A DNA stretch of 64,000 bases, from the NCBI RefSeq assembly GCF_030056705.1, contig NZ_JASHIC010000021.1, positions 94,382 through 158,381 on the forward strand, given 5' to 3'. The notes beneath the pieces are model-generated. The model saw nothing but the letters and a program-made list of their open reading frames with translations, did no database searches and had not been told where the DNA came from. This DNA comes from Flectobacillus longus (GTDB lineage: Bacteria; Bacteroidota; Bacteroidia; Cytophagales; Spirosomataceae). The translations under genes were made by a program, and so were the position numbers. Below, piece by piece: positions 17,366-26,030 of the stretch (positions within the stretch are counted from its first letter, which is position 1; each line of letters starts with the position of its first letter).

Positions 17366-17572
17366 AAGTAGTTTGTTACGTAATATTTGAGGTAATGTAC
17401 CCAACAATATCTTTGTATGTGAACAAAGACCCCTATTGCCTAACCCACTCGGAATAGGTTACGGCTATCTGGTATTCAGAAATTTACGGTGTTTCGCTAT
17501 TGGCGATAAACGAAACATACTACTTAGGGCTTGCAGATTTATAGTTTTAATAAAAGTGCCATTACAAAGGTA
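17366..17572 (-). promoter_or_regulatory. Promoter and structured 5' leader of the hybrid kinase gene
   Basis: The minus strand has TACCTTTG (17565-17572), an exact TAnnTTTG box, implying a start near 17558 and a leader of about 190 nt. The leader can fold three hairpins: GTTTCG/CGAAAC arms (17491-17496, 17511-17516), a stem GCC(g)TAACC with GGTTAGGC (17438-17465), and CTTTGT/ACAAAG (17411-17428). I recognise no known riboswitch. The region 17573-17720 shows nothing definite. Confidence 0.4.
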
Positions 17573-17720
17573 ATTTGAGCACGATACAAATTAATTTACT
17601 ATAGGATACGCTCTTGGTACGTCAAGAGTTCATCAAAGACACATATACAAGAGAGTAAAAATACATATTTTATTTAAACTAATAAAACTATAGTTAGTTG
17701 ATGAATATATTTTATGAATA

Positions 17721-18431
17721 TCACAAAACAAACTGAGTATTTCCTCTTACATTGACACGTACAGTTAGCAGACCTGAAGATATCTTCGCAATGGTAGTTC
17801 CTTTTAGGTAACGTGGCCGAAACACTGCTCCATATTTGATGTCCTCTTTGTAAATATTAGTAGTAGATTCGGTTAATGTAGTAGATAGTACCCTAATGCT
17901 CAGAATTTGACCATTATCATCAACCGTTATTTTAAAAACAATTTTACCCACTTCACTCGTTTTGTCTGTCAACAAAGGTTTTTGAGCCAGATAAAAATGG
18001 TCAAGACCATATTCAAAGCCTTCACCTCGCTGAGCCCCATAATTTGGCACAAATGCTTTAGGTTCGGGACTATAGCCATATTTGTCAGAAATAGAGCTAG
18101 GAAGTTTTGCTTTAGGAGCTTTGTAAGGGCTTTTTTTAGAGTAGGAGGTTTCAGCACCTGAAGTATTTTTATTTTCTCTATTGGGTGCTGCTGGGCCAGA
18201 TGCTTCTCTAATCTTTTTGTTATTAGCAGTAATATGTACCTGTGGAGTTTCGTCTAAATCATTTTCGGCAAGCGCAAATCTAATTTTTTGGTAGGTTGAT
18301 ATTTTAGTATTTTCGTCCCAAACAGATAGCTTTACAGAGGTGTATGAGAGAATAGCACCAACGGCAATTGTCCACCAAAATGCCACTTGCTTATTCTTCT
18401 GTTCTTCTAGTTCTTCTTGATATGTTTTCAT
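17721..18431 (-). CDS. TonB-like membrane-anchored protein
   Basis: 236 residues. One transmembrane segment lies near residues 18-36 (AFWWTIAVGAILSYTSVKL), with a short cytosolic N-terminus. A Pro/Lys/Ser-rich linker covers about 60-130. The C-terminal domain (about 155-236; VGKIVFKITVDDNGQILSIRV, GAVFRPRY, GLLTVRVNVRG) resembles the TonB/AgmX energy-transducer fold. It could couple inner membrane energy to an outer membrane partner or act in gliding or secretion. No ExbBD genes are nearby. A terminator separates it from the glycosyltransferase gene, so it is its own unit. Confidence 0.6.
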   Translation of the reverse strand: MKTYQEELEEQKNKQVAFWWTIAVGAILSYTSVKLSVWDENTKISTYQKIRFALAENDLDETPQVHITANNKKIREASGPAAPNRENKNTSGAETSYSKKSPYKAPKAKLPSSISDKYGYSPEPKAFVPNYGAQRGEGFEYGLDHFYLAQKPLLTDKTSEVGKIVFKITVDDNGQILSIRVLSTTLTESTTNIYKEDIKYGAVFRPRYLKGTTIAKISSGLLTVRVNVRGNTQFVL

Positions 18432-18488
18432 GGGTCAAGGTATTTATATTCTACAAATTTATAAAATCACATCAAGAATATAAAAGAT

Positions 18489-18530
18489 AAGGGGTTGAAT
18501 AATAGCTTTTAAAGCCATATTCAACCCCTT
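18489..18530 (-). terminator. Terminator after the glycosyltransferase gene
   Basis: A 13-bp perfect stem, AAGGGGTTGAATA and TATTCAACCCCTT, has a 16-nt loop and lies 20 bp past the stop codon. It closes the HPt-REC-HEAT-GT unit. Confidence 0.8.
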
Positions 18531-18549
18531 ATTAGTGAATTATATTTTA

Positions 18550-19980
18550 TCAAGTTTTTTTTGGGGTGGCTGCATTTGTATAACCTGTTCGAGTCATTTC
18601 GCCCCAAGAATGTGTTTTCTTAAAAAACAGATCATAATTGCCTTTTATAGCCCAATATACCGTGAGAGGATGATAAATAAAAGGCTCTAAGATAGCTGTG
18701 ATAAAAAGCCGTCCAATCTCTTTAGGTTCTGAATAACGATTAAAGAAAGTTTCTTGAGCCTGAATTGCCAATATTGAAAAAAATAAAGACATCGAGAATA
18801 CTAATCCAAGCATAGCCATAAAAAAATAAATATTTATATAGCCCAACACAATCATTATTAAAGTAAAAATCAATCCAAAAGCCTCTATAAATGGCCCAAA
18901 CCATTCTGCAATTAGCCAATATGGAAAGCTTAACAAACCAATTATTCCATATTTTTTTCGTCCGATCATATCACGGTGTAGCATCAGACATTCGGCAGTA
19001 CCTCGTGCCCATCTATTGCGTTGGCGTGATAGAATGGTTTTTGTGACGGGAGCTTCTGTCCAACAAAGAGGAGTTGGAACGTATGCTACCTCGTAGGGTA
19101 TTTTTTTATTAAGCATAAGTTTATGTAAACGAATGACCAATTCCATATCCTCTCCAACGGTTTTCTTATTATAGCCTCCTACCTCAATAACACGTTCTCT
19201 ATGGAAAATACCAAAAGCACCCGAAATAAGCAAAAGGCCATTGATTGAACTCCAAGCCGTACGCCCCAAAAGAAATGCTCTGAAATATTCAATAAGCTGA
19301 ATTCTTGGTAAAAATTTATTGGGAATTTGAAGTTTTACCATGTGACCATGATATACCTCTGCATCGTTGTTGAGCCACACAATTCCACCCACAGCTACTA
19401 CTTCTTTGTGGCTATTAATAACAGGATAAATAAGATGCTCGAATGCGTTTTCTTCTAGTAAGCAATCAACATCTACACAAGCAAAGTAGTCTGAGTATGA
19501 AACATTGATACCCGCATTAAGAGCGTCAGCTTTGCCCCCATTGGCTTTATCTACGACAATAAGCTTCTTGAAAGCTTTATTTTTTGATTTGTAAATAGCT
19601 TTGATTTCATTACATGGTAAGCGATACTCAAAATAATAATCAACCTTTTCTAAATCATAAAATTTGATAGCTTTTTCGAGGGTATCATCTTTACTACCAT
19701 CGTTTACAATTATCAAAGTTAAATTATTATAACCCAATGATAATAAGGAGCGAATATTCTCAACAATGGTGACTCCCTCATTATACGCAGGTGCTACAAC
19801 CGAGATTGAAGGGAGATAGGGATTTTGGCGAAAAGCATTAAAATCAATATTTAAGTTTGCTTGTTTGTGATGTTTGAGCACTTTCCATGACCTAACGCTC
19901 ATGAGTATGTAAGATGTAAAAATCATCATACAATACAAAAACAAGCCAAATTGTATAAAGTAGGAGAAGAATGTTAGCAT
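18550..19980 (-). CDS. PgaC/IcaA-like processive glycosyltransferase (GT2), membrane bound
   Basis: 476 residues. An N-terminal transmembrane helix (about 5-28) is followed by a GT-A domain. Its motifs are PAYNEGVTIVENI, IIVNDGSKDDT, KANGGKADALNAG, the DxD-type CVDVDCLLE, the acceptor-site VGEDMELVIRL and the processive QRNRWARGTAE (QxxRW). Three or four C-terminal transmembrane helices follow. This is the layout of poly-N-acetylglucosamine and hyaluronan/cellulose-type synthases that polymerise sugar at the inner membrane and extrude the chain. It begins 4 bp after the HEAT gene, so the two are co-transcribed. Sugar specificity is not certain, and no PgaB-like deacetylase is in view. Confidence 0.85.
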   Translation of the reverse strand: MLTFFSYFIQFGLFLYCMMIFTSYILMSVRSWKVLKHHKQANLNIDFNAFRQNPYLPSISVVAPAYNEGVTIVENIRSLLSLGYNNLTLIIVNDGSKDDTLEKAIKFYDLEKVDYYFEYRLPCNEIKAIYKSKNKAFKKLIVVDKANGGKADALNAGINVSYSDYFACVDVDCLLEENAFEHLIYPVINSHKEVVAVGGIVWLNNDAEVYHGHMVKLQIPNKFLPRIQLIEYFRAFLLGRTAWSSINGLLLISGAFGIFHRERVIEVGGYNKKTVGEDMELVIRLHKLMLNKKIPYEVAYVPTPLCWTEAPVTKTILSRQRNRWARGTAECLMLHRDMIGRKKYGIIGLLSFPYWLIAEWFGPFIEAFGLIFTLIMIVLGYINIYFFMAMLGLVFSMSLFFSILAIQAQETFFNRYSEPKEIGRLFITAILEPFIYHPLTVYWAIKGNYDLFFKKTHSWGEMTRTGYTNAATPKKT

Positions 19981-19984
19981 CCGT

Positions 19985-21076
19985 TTAAAATTTATTTAAC
20001 ACATGAATTGCCAGTTTTTTATCAGATTTATCTCCATTTGACTCAAGGTATGATAAAAACGACATACTATTAGAATTCATATTTTGAAGTGTTTCAGCGG
20101 CTTTTACTCGAATAGCTGGATACACATCTTTCAATTTTTTAAATATAAATGGAACATCATCATCGGTTCCATGTAAGGCTATATATTTTAAAATAGCAAT
20201 TTTGACAGTTTCCTCTTCTGAAGCAAATCTTCGCTTAAGTTCATTCAAATGCTCATTGCCACCGCATTCTGCAAGATATTCAATAATGGCTGTTCTTACT
20301 TTTGGATTAGGATGTACCACAAAAGCTTTGGCATCCATATCCAAGTCAAGTTCCTGAAATATATTAGCTAATTTCAACCCCAATATTTTAAGAGTAACAG
20401 AGTCATGATTAATCAGTTTGCTCAGATTAGGGATTTGTTTGAACTGGCTTCTCTTTAGAAAACTAATAATCTCATACATTTCCCAATCAGAGAGAGGAAA
20501 GTGTATTTCAGAGAGAATATCTACTTGGTCACCCCCCATCGATATTTCTGCTTTGATAGCCACTAAACGAACAAATTGGTTTTGATGATCTAATAATTCG
20601 GTAAACATAGCCGAACTTTCTAAGGCCTTAATGGCCAAAAGGTCGTTAGTTGCGTTGACAAGCTTATACCATTTATACCTGAAGAATTCTTTTTTAATTT
20701 TTTTCTCAAAACCAAAAAAAGTATATAACTCTTTTATCTTTTTTTGATCATCGCCTAAAAGGACTTTATTGGCATTGAATATTTCTTCGTAGAGAATTTC
20801 TCTAAACAATTTAAATTTTAATTGAATATTGGAAAAATAGTTTGCAATTTCTTTGCTCATAAATTCTTGAATATTCAAGTCTTCTTCCATGAGCCAAGCT
20901 GTGATATATTGCTGAATTTTTTCTCTGATTTCTGCTCTACGCTTCGCACTTCTTTTGGCACTTATTTTTTCGCTCAATATACTTATCATAATCACCAAAT
21001 CTACAACCAATAAGATTGCAGCAATGGCCAATATAACAAGTATAAGCCGCTGAATATGGGCGGGGATATTATTCAT
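19985..21076 (-). CDS. Membrane-anchored HEAT-repeat protein
   Basis: 363 residues from ATG at 21076; a TTG at 21097 would add seven. One transmembrane helix (about 8-32; LILVILAIAAILLVVDLVIM) is followed by a basic stretch, then alpha-helical HEAT-like repeats clear in the C-terminal half (HPNPKVRTAIIEYLAECG, ASEEETVKIAILKYIALHG, DVYPAIRVKAAETLQNM). It is immediately upstream of and nearly touching the glycosyltransferase gene. A scaffold or regulator of the synthase, possibly contacted by the receiver encoded just upstream, is a reasonable inference. No enzymatic motif is seen. Confidence 0.8.
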   Translation of the reverse strand: MNNIPAHIQRLILVILAIAAILLVVDLVIMISILSEKISAKRSAKRRAEIREKIQQYITAWLMEEDLNIQEFMSKEIANYFSNIQLKFKLFREILYEEIFNANKVLLGDDQKKIKELYTFFGFEKKIKKEFFRYKWYKLVNATNDLLAIKALESSAMFTELLDHQNQFVRLVAIKAEISMGGDQVDILSEIHFPLSDWEMYEIISFLKRSQFKQIPNLSKLINHDSVTLKILGLKLANIFQELDLDMDAKAFVVHPNPKVRTAIIEYLAECGGNEHLNELKRRFASEEETVKIAILKYIALHGTDDDVPFIFKKLKDVYPAIRVKAAETLQNMNSNSMSFLSYLESNGDKSDKKLAIHVLNKF

Positions 21077-21126
21077 AAATTTTGAGAGAAAGGGCAATAA
21101 ATTTTATCAAATCTATTTAGAAACAC

Positions 21127-21492
21127 CTAAACGGAAGTTCCTAATAGTCTTTTAACACGAATGATTAGCTCGTTGAAACGAAACGGTTTTTCAACAAAAT
21201 CATTAGCGCCAAGCTCCAATGAAGAAACGATTTTGTCTTCTACATTTGTACTAGATAATACAATAATTGGAGTTTGAGCGTCACGAGTTTTACGGATATG
21301 GAAAATCAGTTCATACCCTCCCGAAAACGGCATTTGTAAATCAGTAATTACAATATCAGGTTGAACCTCGTCATATAAATCAATAGCCTCTAAGCCATTT
21401 TGACAACCTGTCACATCAAAGCCTTCTCTACTAAATTTATCAACAAGTAATTTTAACAACAGGGATTCATCTTCGGCAATAAGAATTTTCAT
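21127..21492 (-). CDS. Single-domain response regulator in the exopolysaccharide operon
   Basis: 121 residues, a receiver only. The acidic pair is Glu7-Asp8, the phospho-acceptor Asp51 is in DIVITDLQMPFSGGYEL, and the switch Lys102 is in FVEKPFRF. It is of CheY/PilH size but nearer to OmpR-type receivers in sequence. It is 50 bp upstream of the HEAT gene and downstream of the HPt gene. A relay from a hybrid kinase to HPt to this receiver and then to the synthase complex is the simplest model, but it is inferred from gene order. Confidence 0.9.
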   Translation of the reverse strand: MKILIAEDESLLLKLLVDKFSREGFDVTGCQNGLEAIDLYDEVQPDIVITDLQMPFSGGYELIFHIRKTRDAQTPIIVLSSTNVEDKIVSSLELGANDFVEKPFRFNELIIRVKRLLGTSV

Positions 21493-21610
21493 GATTGATC
21501 AAAATTGGGTCTAGTACAATACCCCTAGGTATCGTGAAACTAGGGTTAATATTTCTTTTAATTGTTACCGAATAATAATTTTATTCGATTTTACTTCATT
21601 GACAGTACTT

Positions 21611-21985
21611 CTATTGATAGCTTTTTAGCTTCTCATAGTCCTTTTGGATATGAAGTAAAATTTCCTGAAGCTCCGCAATCATTTTTTCTTGAGGAACAAC
21701 AAACTCTTGGGTTTGAAGAAAGGATTGTTCGACTTTTTTACACTGTTTGCTAAACTCAACTTGCCCTACACAGCCCAGCATTGAACTCAACTTATGTAGT
21801 TTTTTGGCAAATCCTAACTTGTCACCACTAACAAAAGTATGATTCAAGTCAGACATTTCAGCAGGAATGTTGTTAAAAAAGTGCTCCACTATTTCAAGAA
21901 AATATGAAGCTTCGTTATCAAATAACTCTGCAATATATTCTCTATCGAAACTAGGGTGAAAAGGAAAGGATTCTAAGCTCATCAT
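21611..21985 (-). CDS. HPt (histidine phosphotransfer) protein
   Basis: 124 residues from ATG at 21985 (ATG ATG tandem; a TTG lies just upstream). It is all-helical, with the phospho-acceptor His64 in GFAKKLHKLSSMLGCVG, matching the AHxLKGss-type HPt signature with Leu-His-Lys and a Ser-Ser turn. It is the only stand-alone HPt in the window, so it is the candidate partner for the hybrid kinase at 15659. It lies upstream of the receiver, HEAT and glycosyltransferase genes in the same direction. Confidence 0.85.
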   Translation of the reverse strand: MMSLESFPFHPSFDREYIAELFDNEASYFLEIVEHFFNNIPAEMSDLNHTFVSGDKLGFAKKLHKLSSMLGCVGQVEFSKQCKKVEQSFLQTQEFVVPQEKMIAELQEILLHIQKDYEKLKSYQ

Positions 21986-22011
21986 AATCAAACTTCACAA
22001 ATAAGACAACA

Positions 22012-22052
22012 GTAAAAGTCATACGCTAAAATTGGAGAAGCGTTACTTTTAC
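22012..22052 (-). promoter_or_regulatory. Inverted repeat upstream of the HPt gene
   Basis: GTAAAAGT and ACTTTTAC (22012-22019, 22045-22052) form arms, with inner arms ACGC and GCGT. The element is 27 bp upstream of the HPt start. It is either an operator or a leader hairpin of the exopolysaccharide operon. The remaining part of 21986-22246 is AT-rich with no gene. Confidence 0.4.
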
Positions 22053-22246
22053 AGCATAAAAATCAGACTGTATCTTCAGCTATTTTACAAAGAAAATCAA
22101 AAAACCTATATTTGACTAGTGTAATTAACGAAGAATTAAAATTATCAACGCAAAAATCATTCCAAATAGGTTTTAATCAAATTTCGGTATTTTATTTGTA
22201 GCATAAAATTTAGATTTCATTTTTTTTGATAGAATTATAATTAAGC

Positions 22247-24292
22247 ATGAGCGAATCAACAGAAAAAAGTAACTTCTCTGACCTTCAAAAGTCTGGATTG
22301 AACCAGTTTGGAAACATAGCTATTGGCTGGTTTCTAACTATTTTTATTATTCGTTTTATCGAATTATTTTATGGTAGTGTAACTCAAAATATTAACGATT
22401 CACTCATCTTTTTGTGGACAAGAGGTTTCTTATATGACCTTGTTTATTTCTCTAAGTCTATCGTCTTTTTAGGGCTGCTTCACCAAGCGTTACTTTTTCT
22501 TTCGACCAAGGTTGCTAAAATTGTTATTTGGGTAATTATCTCAAGCTTGACTTTATTGCATTTGTCTTTGATGCAATATTTTATGACTGCATTGGTACCA
22601 TTGGGTGCTGACTTATACAGTTATTCTATCAACGATATTAAACAAACTGTTGGAGCTGCGGGTGTTCCTGTACTAGGCATTATTGGAATGATTGTGACGA
22701 TTACTTTACAATTTTTTTTATTTCATATTTTGATTAAAAAGGCTCCTATACAACGTTTCATTATTCCGCTAGCTATTTGGGGTATCGCTTTTTCAATCTA
22801 TTACTTTGACATAGAGTTACAAATACCAAGTCACCAATTCAACAACGAATTTGATAATTATTTGACTTATAACAAGTCCCTTTATTTTTCAAATTCATCC
22901 TATGATTATTTTGTTGCCACCGACAACGAGATAGATATTTATGCTGATAGTTATTTGGGTATCGGAGGTGCTTTACTTGGTGGAGATAACGAAATACTTA
23001 AGGTTAATTATTTGAACGAAAATACCTATCCTTTTTTGAGGATAGATTCCACTCAAGATGTACTAGGTAATTTTTTTAATAAATCCCCTAACAAACCCAA
23101 TATTGTATTTTTGTTAGTAGAAGGTCTTGGTAGAGCTTTTACGGGTGAGGGTGCCTATTTGGGCAATTACACGCCATTTGTGGATTCTTTATCTCAAAAA
23201 AGTCTATACTGGAACAATTTTTTAAGTGAAGGTGGGCGTACATTTGCCGTTTTACCTTCTATTTTGGGTTCGCTCCCATTTGGAAAAAGTGGATTCAATG
23301 ACTTAGGAAATAATATGCCTGTTAATAATTCACTAATTGGAATTTTGAAACGTGCAGGTTATCACACTGCTTTTTATTATGGAGGAGATAGTAAGTTTGA
23401 TAACATGAAGTTATTCTTACAAAAACAAGGTATCGATCAAGTTAATGATGAACCTACTTTTGTGGGATCAGGGTACTTGAAGCTTCCCAAAATAGGCTCA
23501 TTTACGTGGGGCTATGACGACAAAAGTTTATTTAAAAGATACTTTGATGTAAATGCCACCGAGACAACCAAACCTAGTTTTCAAGTTATCCTAACGGTAT
23601 CAACGCACAGCCCATTTCTTATCAATAATCAAAGCGTTTATACTCAAAAATTATTGCAATATAGTCAGAGTCCAAAATCTAGAATGACTGCGTCACAGCA
23701 ACAAAATGCCAAGGATTATACACAAATGCTTTCAACGGTGATTTATACTGACGAAGCCATTCGAGAGTTTTTTGAGCAATATAAGAAACGTAAGGATTTT
23801 GCCAATACAATCTTTATTATCACAGGCGACCACCGTATGCCAGAGATTCCGATGTCAACCAAAATTGACCGTTTCCATGTGCCATTAATCATTTATTCAC
23901 CTTTATTGAAACGCCCTGTAAAATTTGAGTCTATTTCGACACACTTTGACATAACGCCAACTATTGCAGCCTTTATGAATAAAAACTATGGTGTTGCTAA
24001 ACCACGGGTTACCAATTGGATTGGTACAGGTATTGATACTGTCAGACAGTTTAGGAATATACACTCGTATCCACTAATGATGACAAAGGCTCAGATGATT
24101 GATTTTATTTATGGCGACTATGTTTTGAATGGTACAGACTTGTATCAATTGGGACCAAATATGTCGATGACATTGAGTCCTGAAAAAGATGCTCAATCGG
24201 CTGTGAAGGCCAATTTTGATATTTTCAAACAGAAAAACGAAAAAATCCAAAAGGGTGCTAAATTACTGCCAGACTCAGTTCGTTTGAAATAG
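22247..24292 (+). CDS. LTA-synthase-family sulfatase (alkaline phosphatase superfamily), membrane bound
   Basis: 681 residues. Five transmembrane helices lie in residues about 20-195, then a large periplasmic catalytic domain. Superfamily landmarks are PNIVFLLVEGLG (metal-binding Glu), SEGGRTFAVLPSILGSLP (nucleophile Thr in RTFAV), TVSTHSPF (His) and IITGDHRMPE (Asp-His). Layout and length fit LtaS/OpgB-type phosphoglycerol transferases. Gram-negative Bacteroidota have no lipoteichoic acid, so the likely job is to add a phospho-alcohol group to periplasmic glucan, lipid or exported polysaccharide. It is transcribed opposite to the glycosyltransferase operon and ends in a shared hairpin with the next gene. 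Confidence 0.87.
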   Translation: MSESTEKSNFSDLQKSGLNQFGNIAIGWFLTIFIIRFIELFYGSVTQNINDSLIFLWTRGFLYDLVYFSKSIVFLGLLHQALLFLSTKVAKIVIWVIISSLTLLHLSLMQYFMTALVPLGADLYSYSINDIKQTVGAAGVPVLGIIGMIVTITLQFFLFHILIKKAPIQRFIIPLAIWGIAFSIYYFDIELQIPSHQFNNEFDNYLTYNKSLYFSNSSYDYFVATDNEIDIYADSYLGIGGALLGGDNEILKVNYLNENTYPFLRIDSTQDVLGNFFNKSPNKPNIVFLLVEGLGRAFTGEGAYLGNYTPFVDSLSQKSLYWNNFLSEGGRTFAVLPSILGSLPFGKSGFNDLGNNMPVNNSLIGILKRAGYHTAFYYGGDSKFDNMKLFLQKQGIDQVNDEPTFVGSGYLKLPKIGSFTWGYDDKSLFKRYFDVNATETTKPSFQVILTVSTHSPFLINNQSVYTQKLLQYSQSPKSRMTASQQQNAKDYTQMLSTVIYTDEAIREFFEQYKKRKDFANTIFIITGDHRMPEIPMSTKIDRFHVPLIIYSPLLKRPVKFESISTHFDITPTIAAFMNKNYGVAKPRVTNWIGTGIDTVRQFRNIHSYPLMMTKAQMIDFIYGDYVLNGTDLYQLGPNMSMTLSPEKDAQSAVKANFDIFKQKNEKIQKGAKLLPDSVRLK

Positions 24293-24353
24293 GCTTATTG
24301 TATAAAGGTTCTAAAACATATCCGTTTTAGAACCTTTATACAATAAGCCTATT
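24288..24353. terminator. Bidirectional terminator: 30-bp perfect inverted repeat containing both stop codons
   Basis: The arms 24288-24317 and 24324-24353 are exact reverse complements around the loop ATATCC. The TAG stop of the sulfatase gene (24290-24292) sits in the left arm and the TAG stop of the converging HTH gene (24349-24351) sits symmetrically in the right arm. Confidence 0.9.
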
Positions 24354-24765
24354 TACTCAATCGATTTTTAACAAGCCTTTTCACCGTGTCAATACTCACA
24401 GAGATGTCTAGTTCTTGTAAAAGCCTTTTTTGTAAGGCTTTCAAATTAATTGATTCATCTTTGAGGGCTTCTTCAACTACCTCCAAATGCTGAGGATTCT
24501 CAAGTGATATGATTTGCTTTCGACCTTGTCCTTCTTTTCTGATCAAACCATTGAGTCCTTCCGACAACCATGCTTTCTTCCAATTAACAAATGTATTTTC
24601 ACTGATATTCATGAACTTTGCCACATTTTTTTGGTTCATTCCAAAATCGTTTAGCAAAAGCCCCTGACAACGCATACGAACCTCTGGCTTCGGATGATAC
24701 ATCGAAGTTTCTTGTAAGAGCTTTTTTTCCGATTCAGAAAGTTTAAGTGCTTCTCTTTTTTGCAT
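24349..24765 (-). CDS. Orphan IS630-like N-terminal HTH protein
   Basis: 138 residues from ATG at 24765; an upstream TTG at 24810 would give 153. LSESEKKLLQETSMYHPKPE, VRMRCQGLLLNDFGMNQKNVAKF and NISENTFVNWKKAWLSEGLNGL are the winged HTH pair found at the N-terminus of IS630/Tc1-type transposases. The following part ends in LKALQKRLLQELDISVSI. The catalytic DDE half is absent: the frame ends in the terminator hairpin and the next gene converges. It is either a remnant of an insertion sequence or a domesticated DNA-binding protein. Confidence 0.65.
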   Translation of the reverse strand: MQKREALKLSESEKKLLQETSMYHPKPEVRMRCQGLLLNDFGMNQKNVAKFMNISENTFVNWKKAWLSEGLNGLIRKEGQGRKQIISLENPQHLEVVEEALKDESINLKALQKRLLQELDISVSIDTVKRLVKNRLSK

Positions 24766-24849
24766 TTTAATCGTAAATCTAGCGTGATTTAGATACACCT
24801 CATTTTTCAAAGGATAACTTTACTGATTTTTTGCTAGATTTCCAAACCG

Positions 24850-26025
24850 TTACCTAATTTCCGCCTTTGATTGGACCTTTTCCTTATAGTAATCCTCTAA
24901 AATTTTACTTGTAAGGGGTTGATACACCTCCCAAAAGAAACTTTTTCGTTCAGAAACTGATTCATCATGCACCAACCAAGGTACGATATACTCAATCCAC
25001 TTAAAATAGGTAGAAAACATTCCGATAGGGTTATCGCTAAAGTCTCCAGCAAAATAACTGAAGTGATAATCGTCTCCTTTATGAATAATTATAGCAGGAA
25101 ATTTTGATGGAATTCCATAGCGTTGTAGCTCTTTTGCACCTTGGGTGTTGGCATATATCTGATGATATGCCATCACTTTATTCATTTGGGGGTTGTTTTT
25201 CAATACATCAAACCAGTAAGGGTATTTGATGCTTTCGGGCAAACCATAAATATTTTGACCTTCGTCTGTACTTACCATAAAAGGTACCTCGTTGGCAAGA
25301 TGGGTTTCGTTTTCTAAGACTACCACTTGGTCTTTTTCAGAAACAAAAGCCACACCTGATTTTTTAAATGGCCACGCTCCCCTTTGTTTGATATAGTTAC
25401 GAACCAACCATTTGGGTAGCTCAACATTTACTGTTGTATCAAGGGAATCGAAATATCGCCCTATCCAGCCTGTCCATTGAACTCCAAAATCATGTTCAAA
25501 CTCCTCTCGAATATTAAGCGCTGTAGGCGAATTAATGTCATTAAATTCCATCATCACAAGCTTTTTCTGTTGCTTCATATTTTTGAGTAAAGTCAAATCT
25601 TGTTCAGACATTCCACCGTACAAAATTCCCGAACGTTCGGTTTGACTTTTTCCAGCAAACCATTCCTGACGATAAATCCCATAGGTATCTGTAAAAAATG
25701 CTACGTCAGAGTCTTTACTAAGTTGCTCCAACTGCGAACTCGAAAAGCGCTCTAAACCTTTTACTTGATACTTTTGGTCGTCTTTTGGAAAAAAACCAAA
25801 GTAGTCACTAATTTGATACAGTTTAGTGCTTGTTTTAGTAAAGCGTTTATGTTTTAGCATCCAAATTAAAGAGATATGCTCTTGCCCATCAGGTGTCAGC
25901 ACTGTTTTATCGACGGTTGCTACCACCATTTTTCTTTTGGGAGTAAAACACCAAGCCAACCACATCCAAATCGGTGCTCCAACAATTATTAGTAGTACTA
26001 ATTTAATCCAAGAAAATTTCTTCAT
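24850..26025 (-). CDS. Membrane-anchored protein of unknown function
   Basis: 391 residues; I do not recognise the family with confidence. One N-terminal transmembrane segment (about 7-28) leaves a large periplasmic domain with alternating strands and helices. AFFTDTYGIY, SGILYGGMSEQDLTLLKNMKQ, KKLVMMEFNDINSPTA and the following FEHDFGVQWTGWIGRYFD read like a Rossmann-type or GATase-like fold. It begins 5 bp after the YaiO gene stop and is co-transcribed with it, so a role in exporting or modifying a surface glycan is plausible. Its start is ATG at 26025. Confidence 0.6.
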   Translation of the reverse strand: MKKFSWIKLVLLIIVGAPIWMWLAWCFTPKRKMVVATVDKTVLTPDGQEHISLIWMLKHKRFTKTSTKLYQISDYFGFFPKDDQKYQVKGLERFSSSQLEQLSKDSDVAFFTDTYGIYRQEWFAGKSQTERSGILYGGMSEQDLTLLKNMKQQKKLVMMEFNDINSPTALNIREEFEHDFGVQWTGWIGRYFDSLDTTVNVELPKWLVRNYIKQRGAWPFKKSGVAFVSEKDQVVVLENETHLANEVPFMVSTDEGQNIYGLPESIKYPYWFDVLKNNPQMNKVMAYHQIYANTQGAKELQRYGIPSKFPAIIIHKGDDYHFSYFAGDFSDNPIGMFSTYFKWIEYIVPWLVHDESVSERKSFFWEVYQPLTSKILEDYYKEKVQSKAEIR

Positions 26026-26030
26026 TTTAT

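Noticed and set aside
17408..17530. Known riboswitch class upstream of the hybrid kinase
   Set aside because: Stems are present but I could not match a cobalamin, c-di-GMP, TPP or SAM consensus core, so only an unnamed structured leader is reported.
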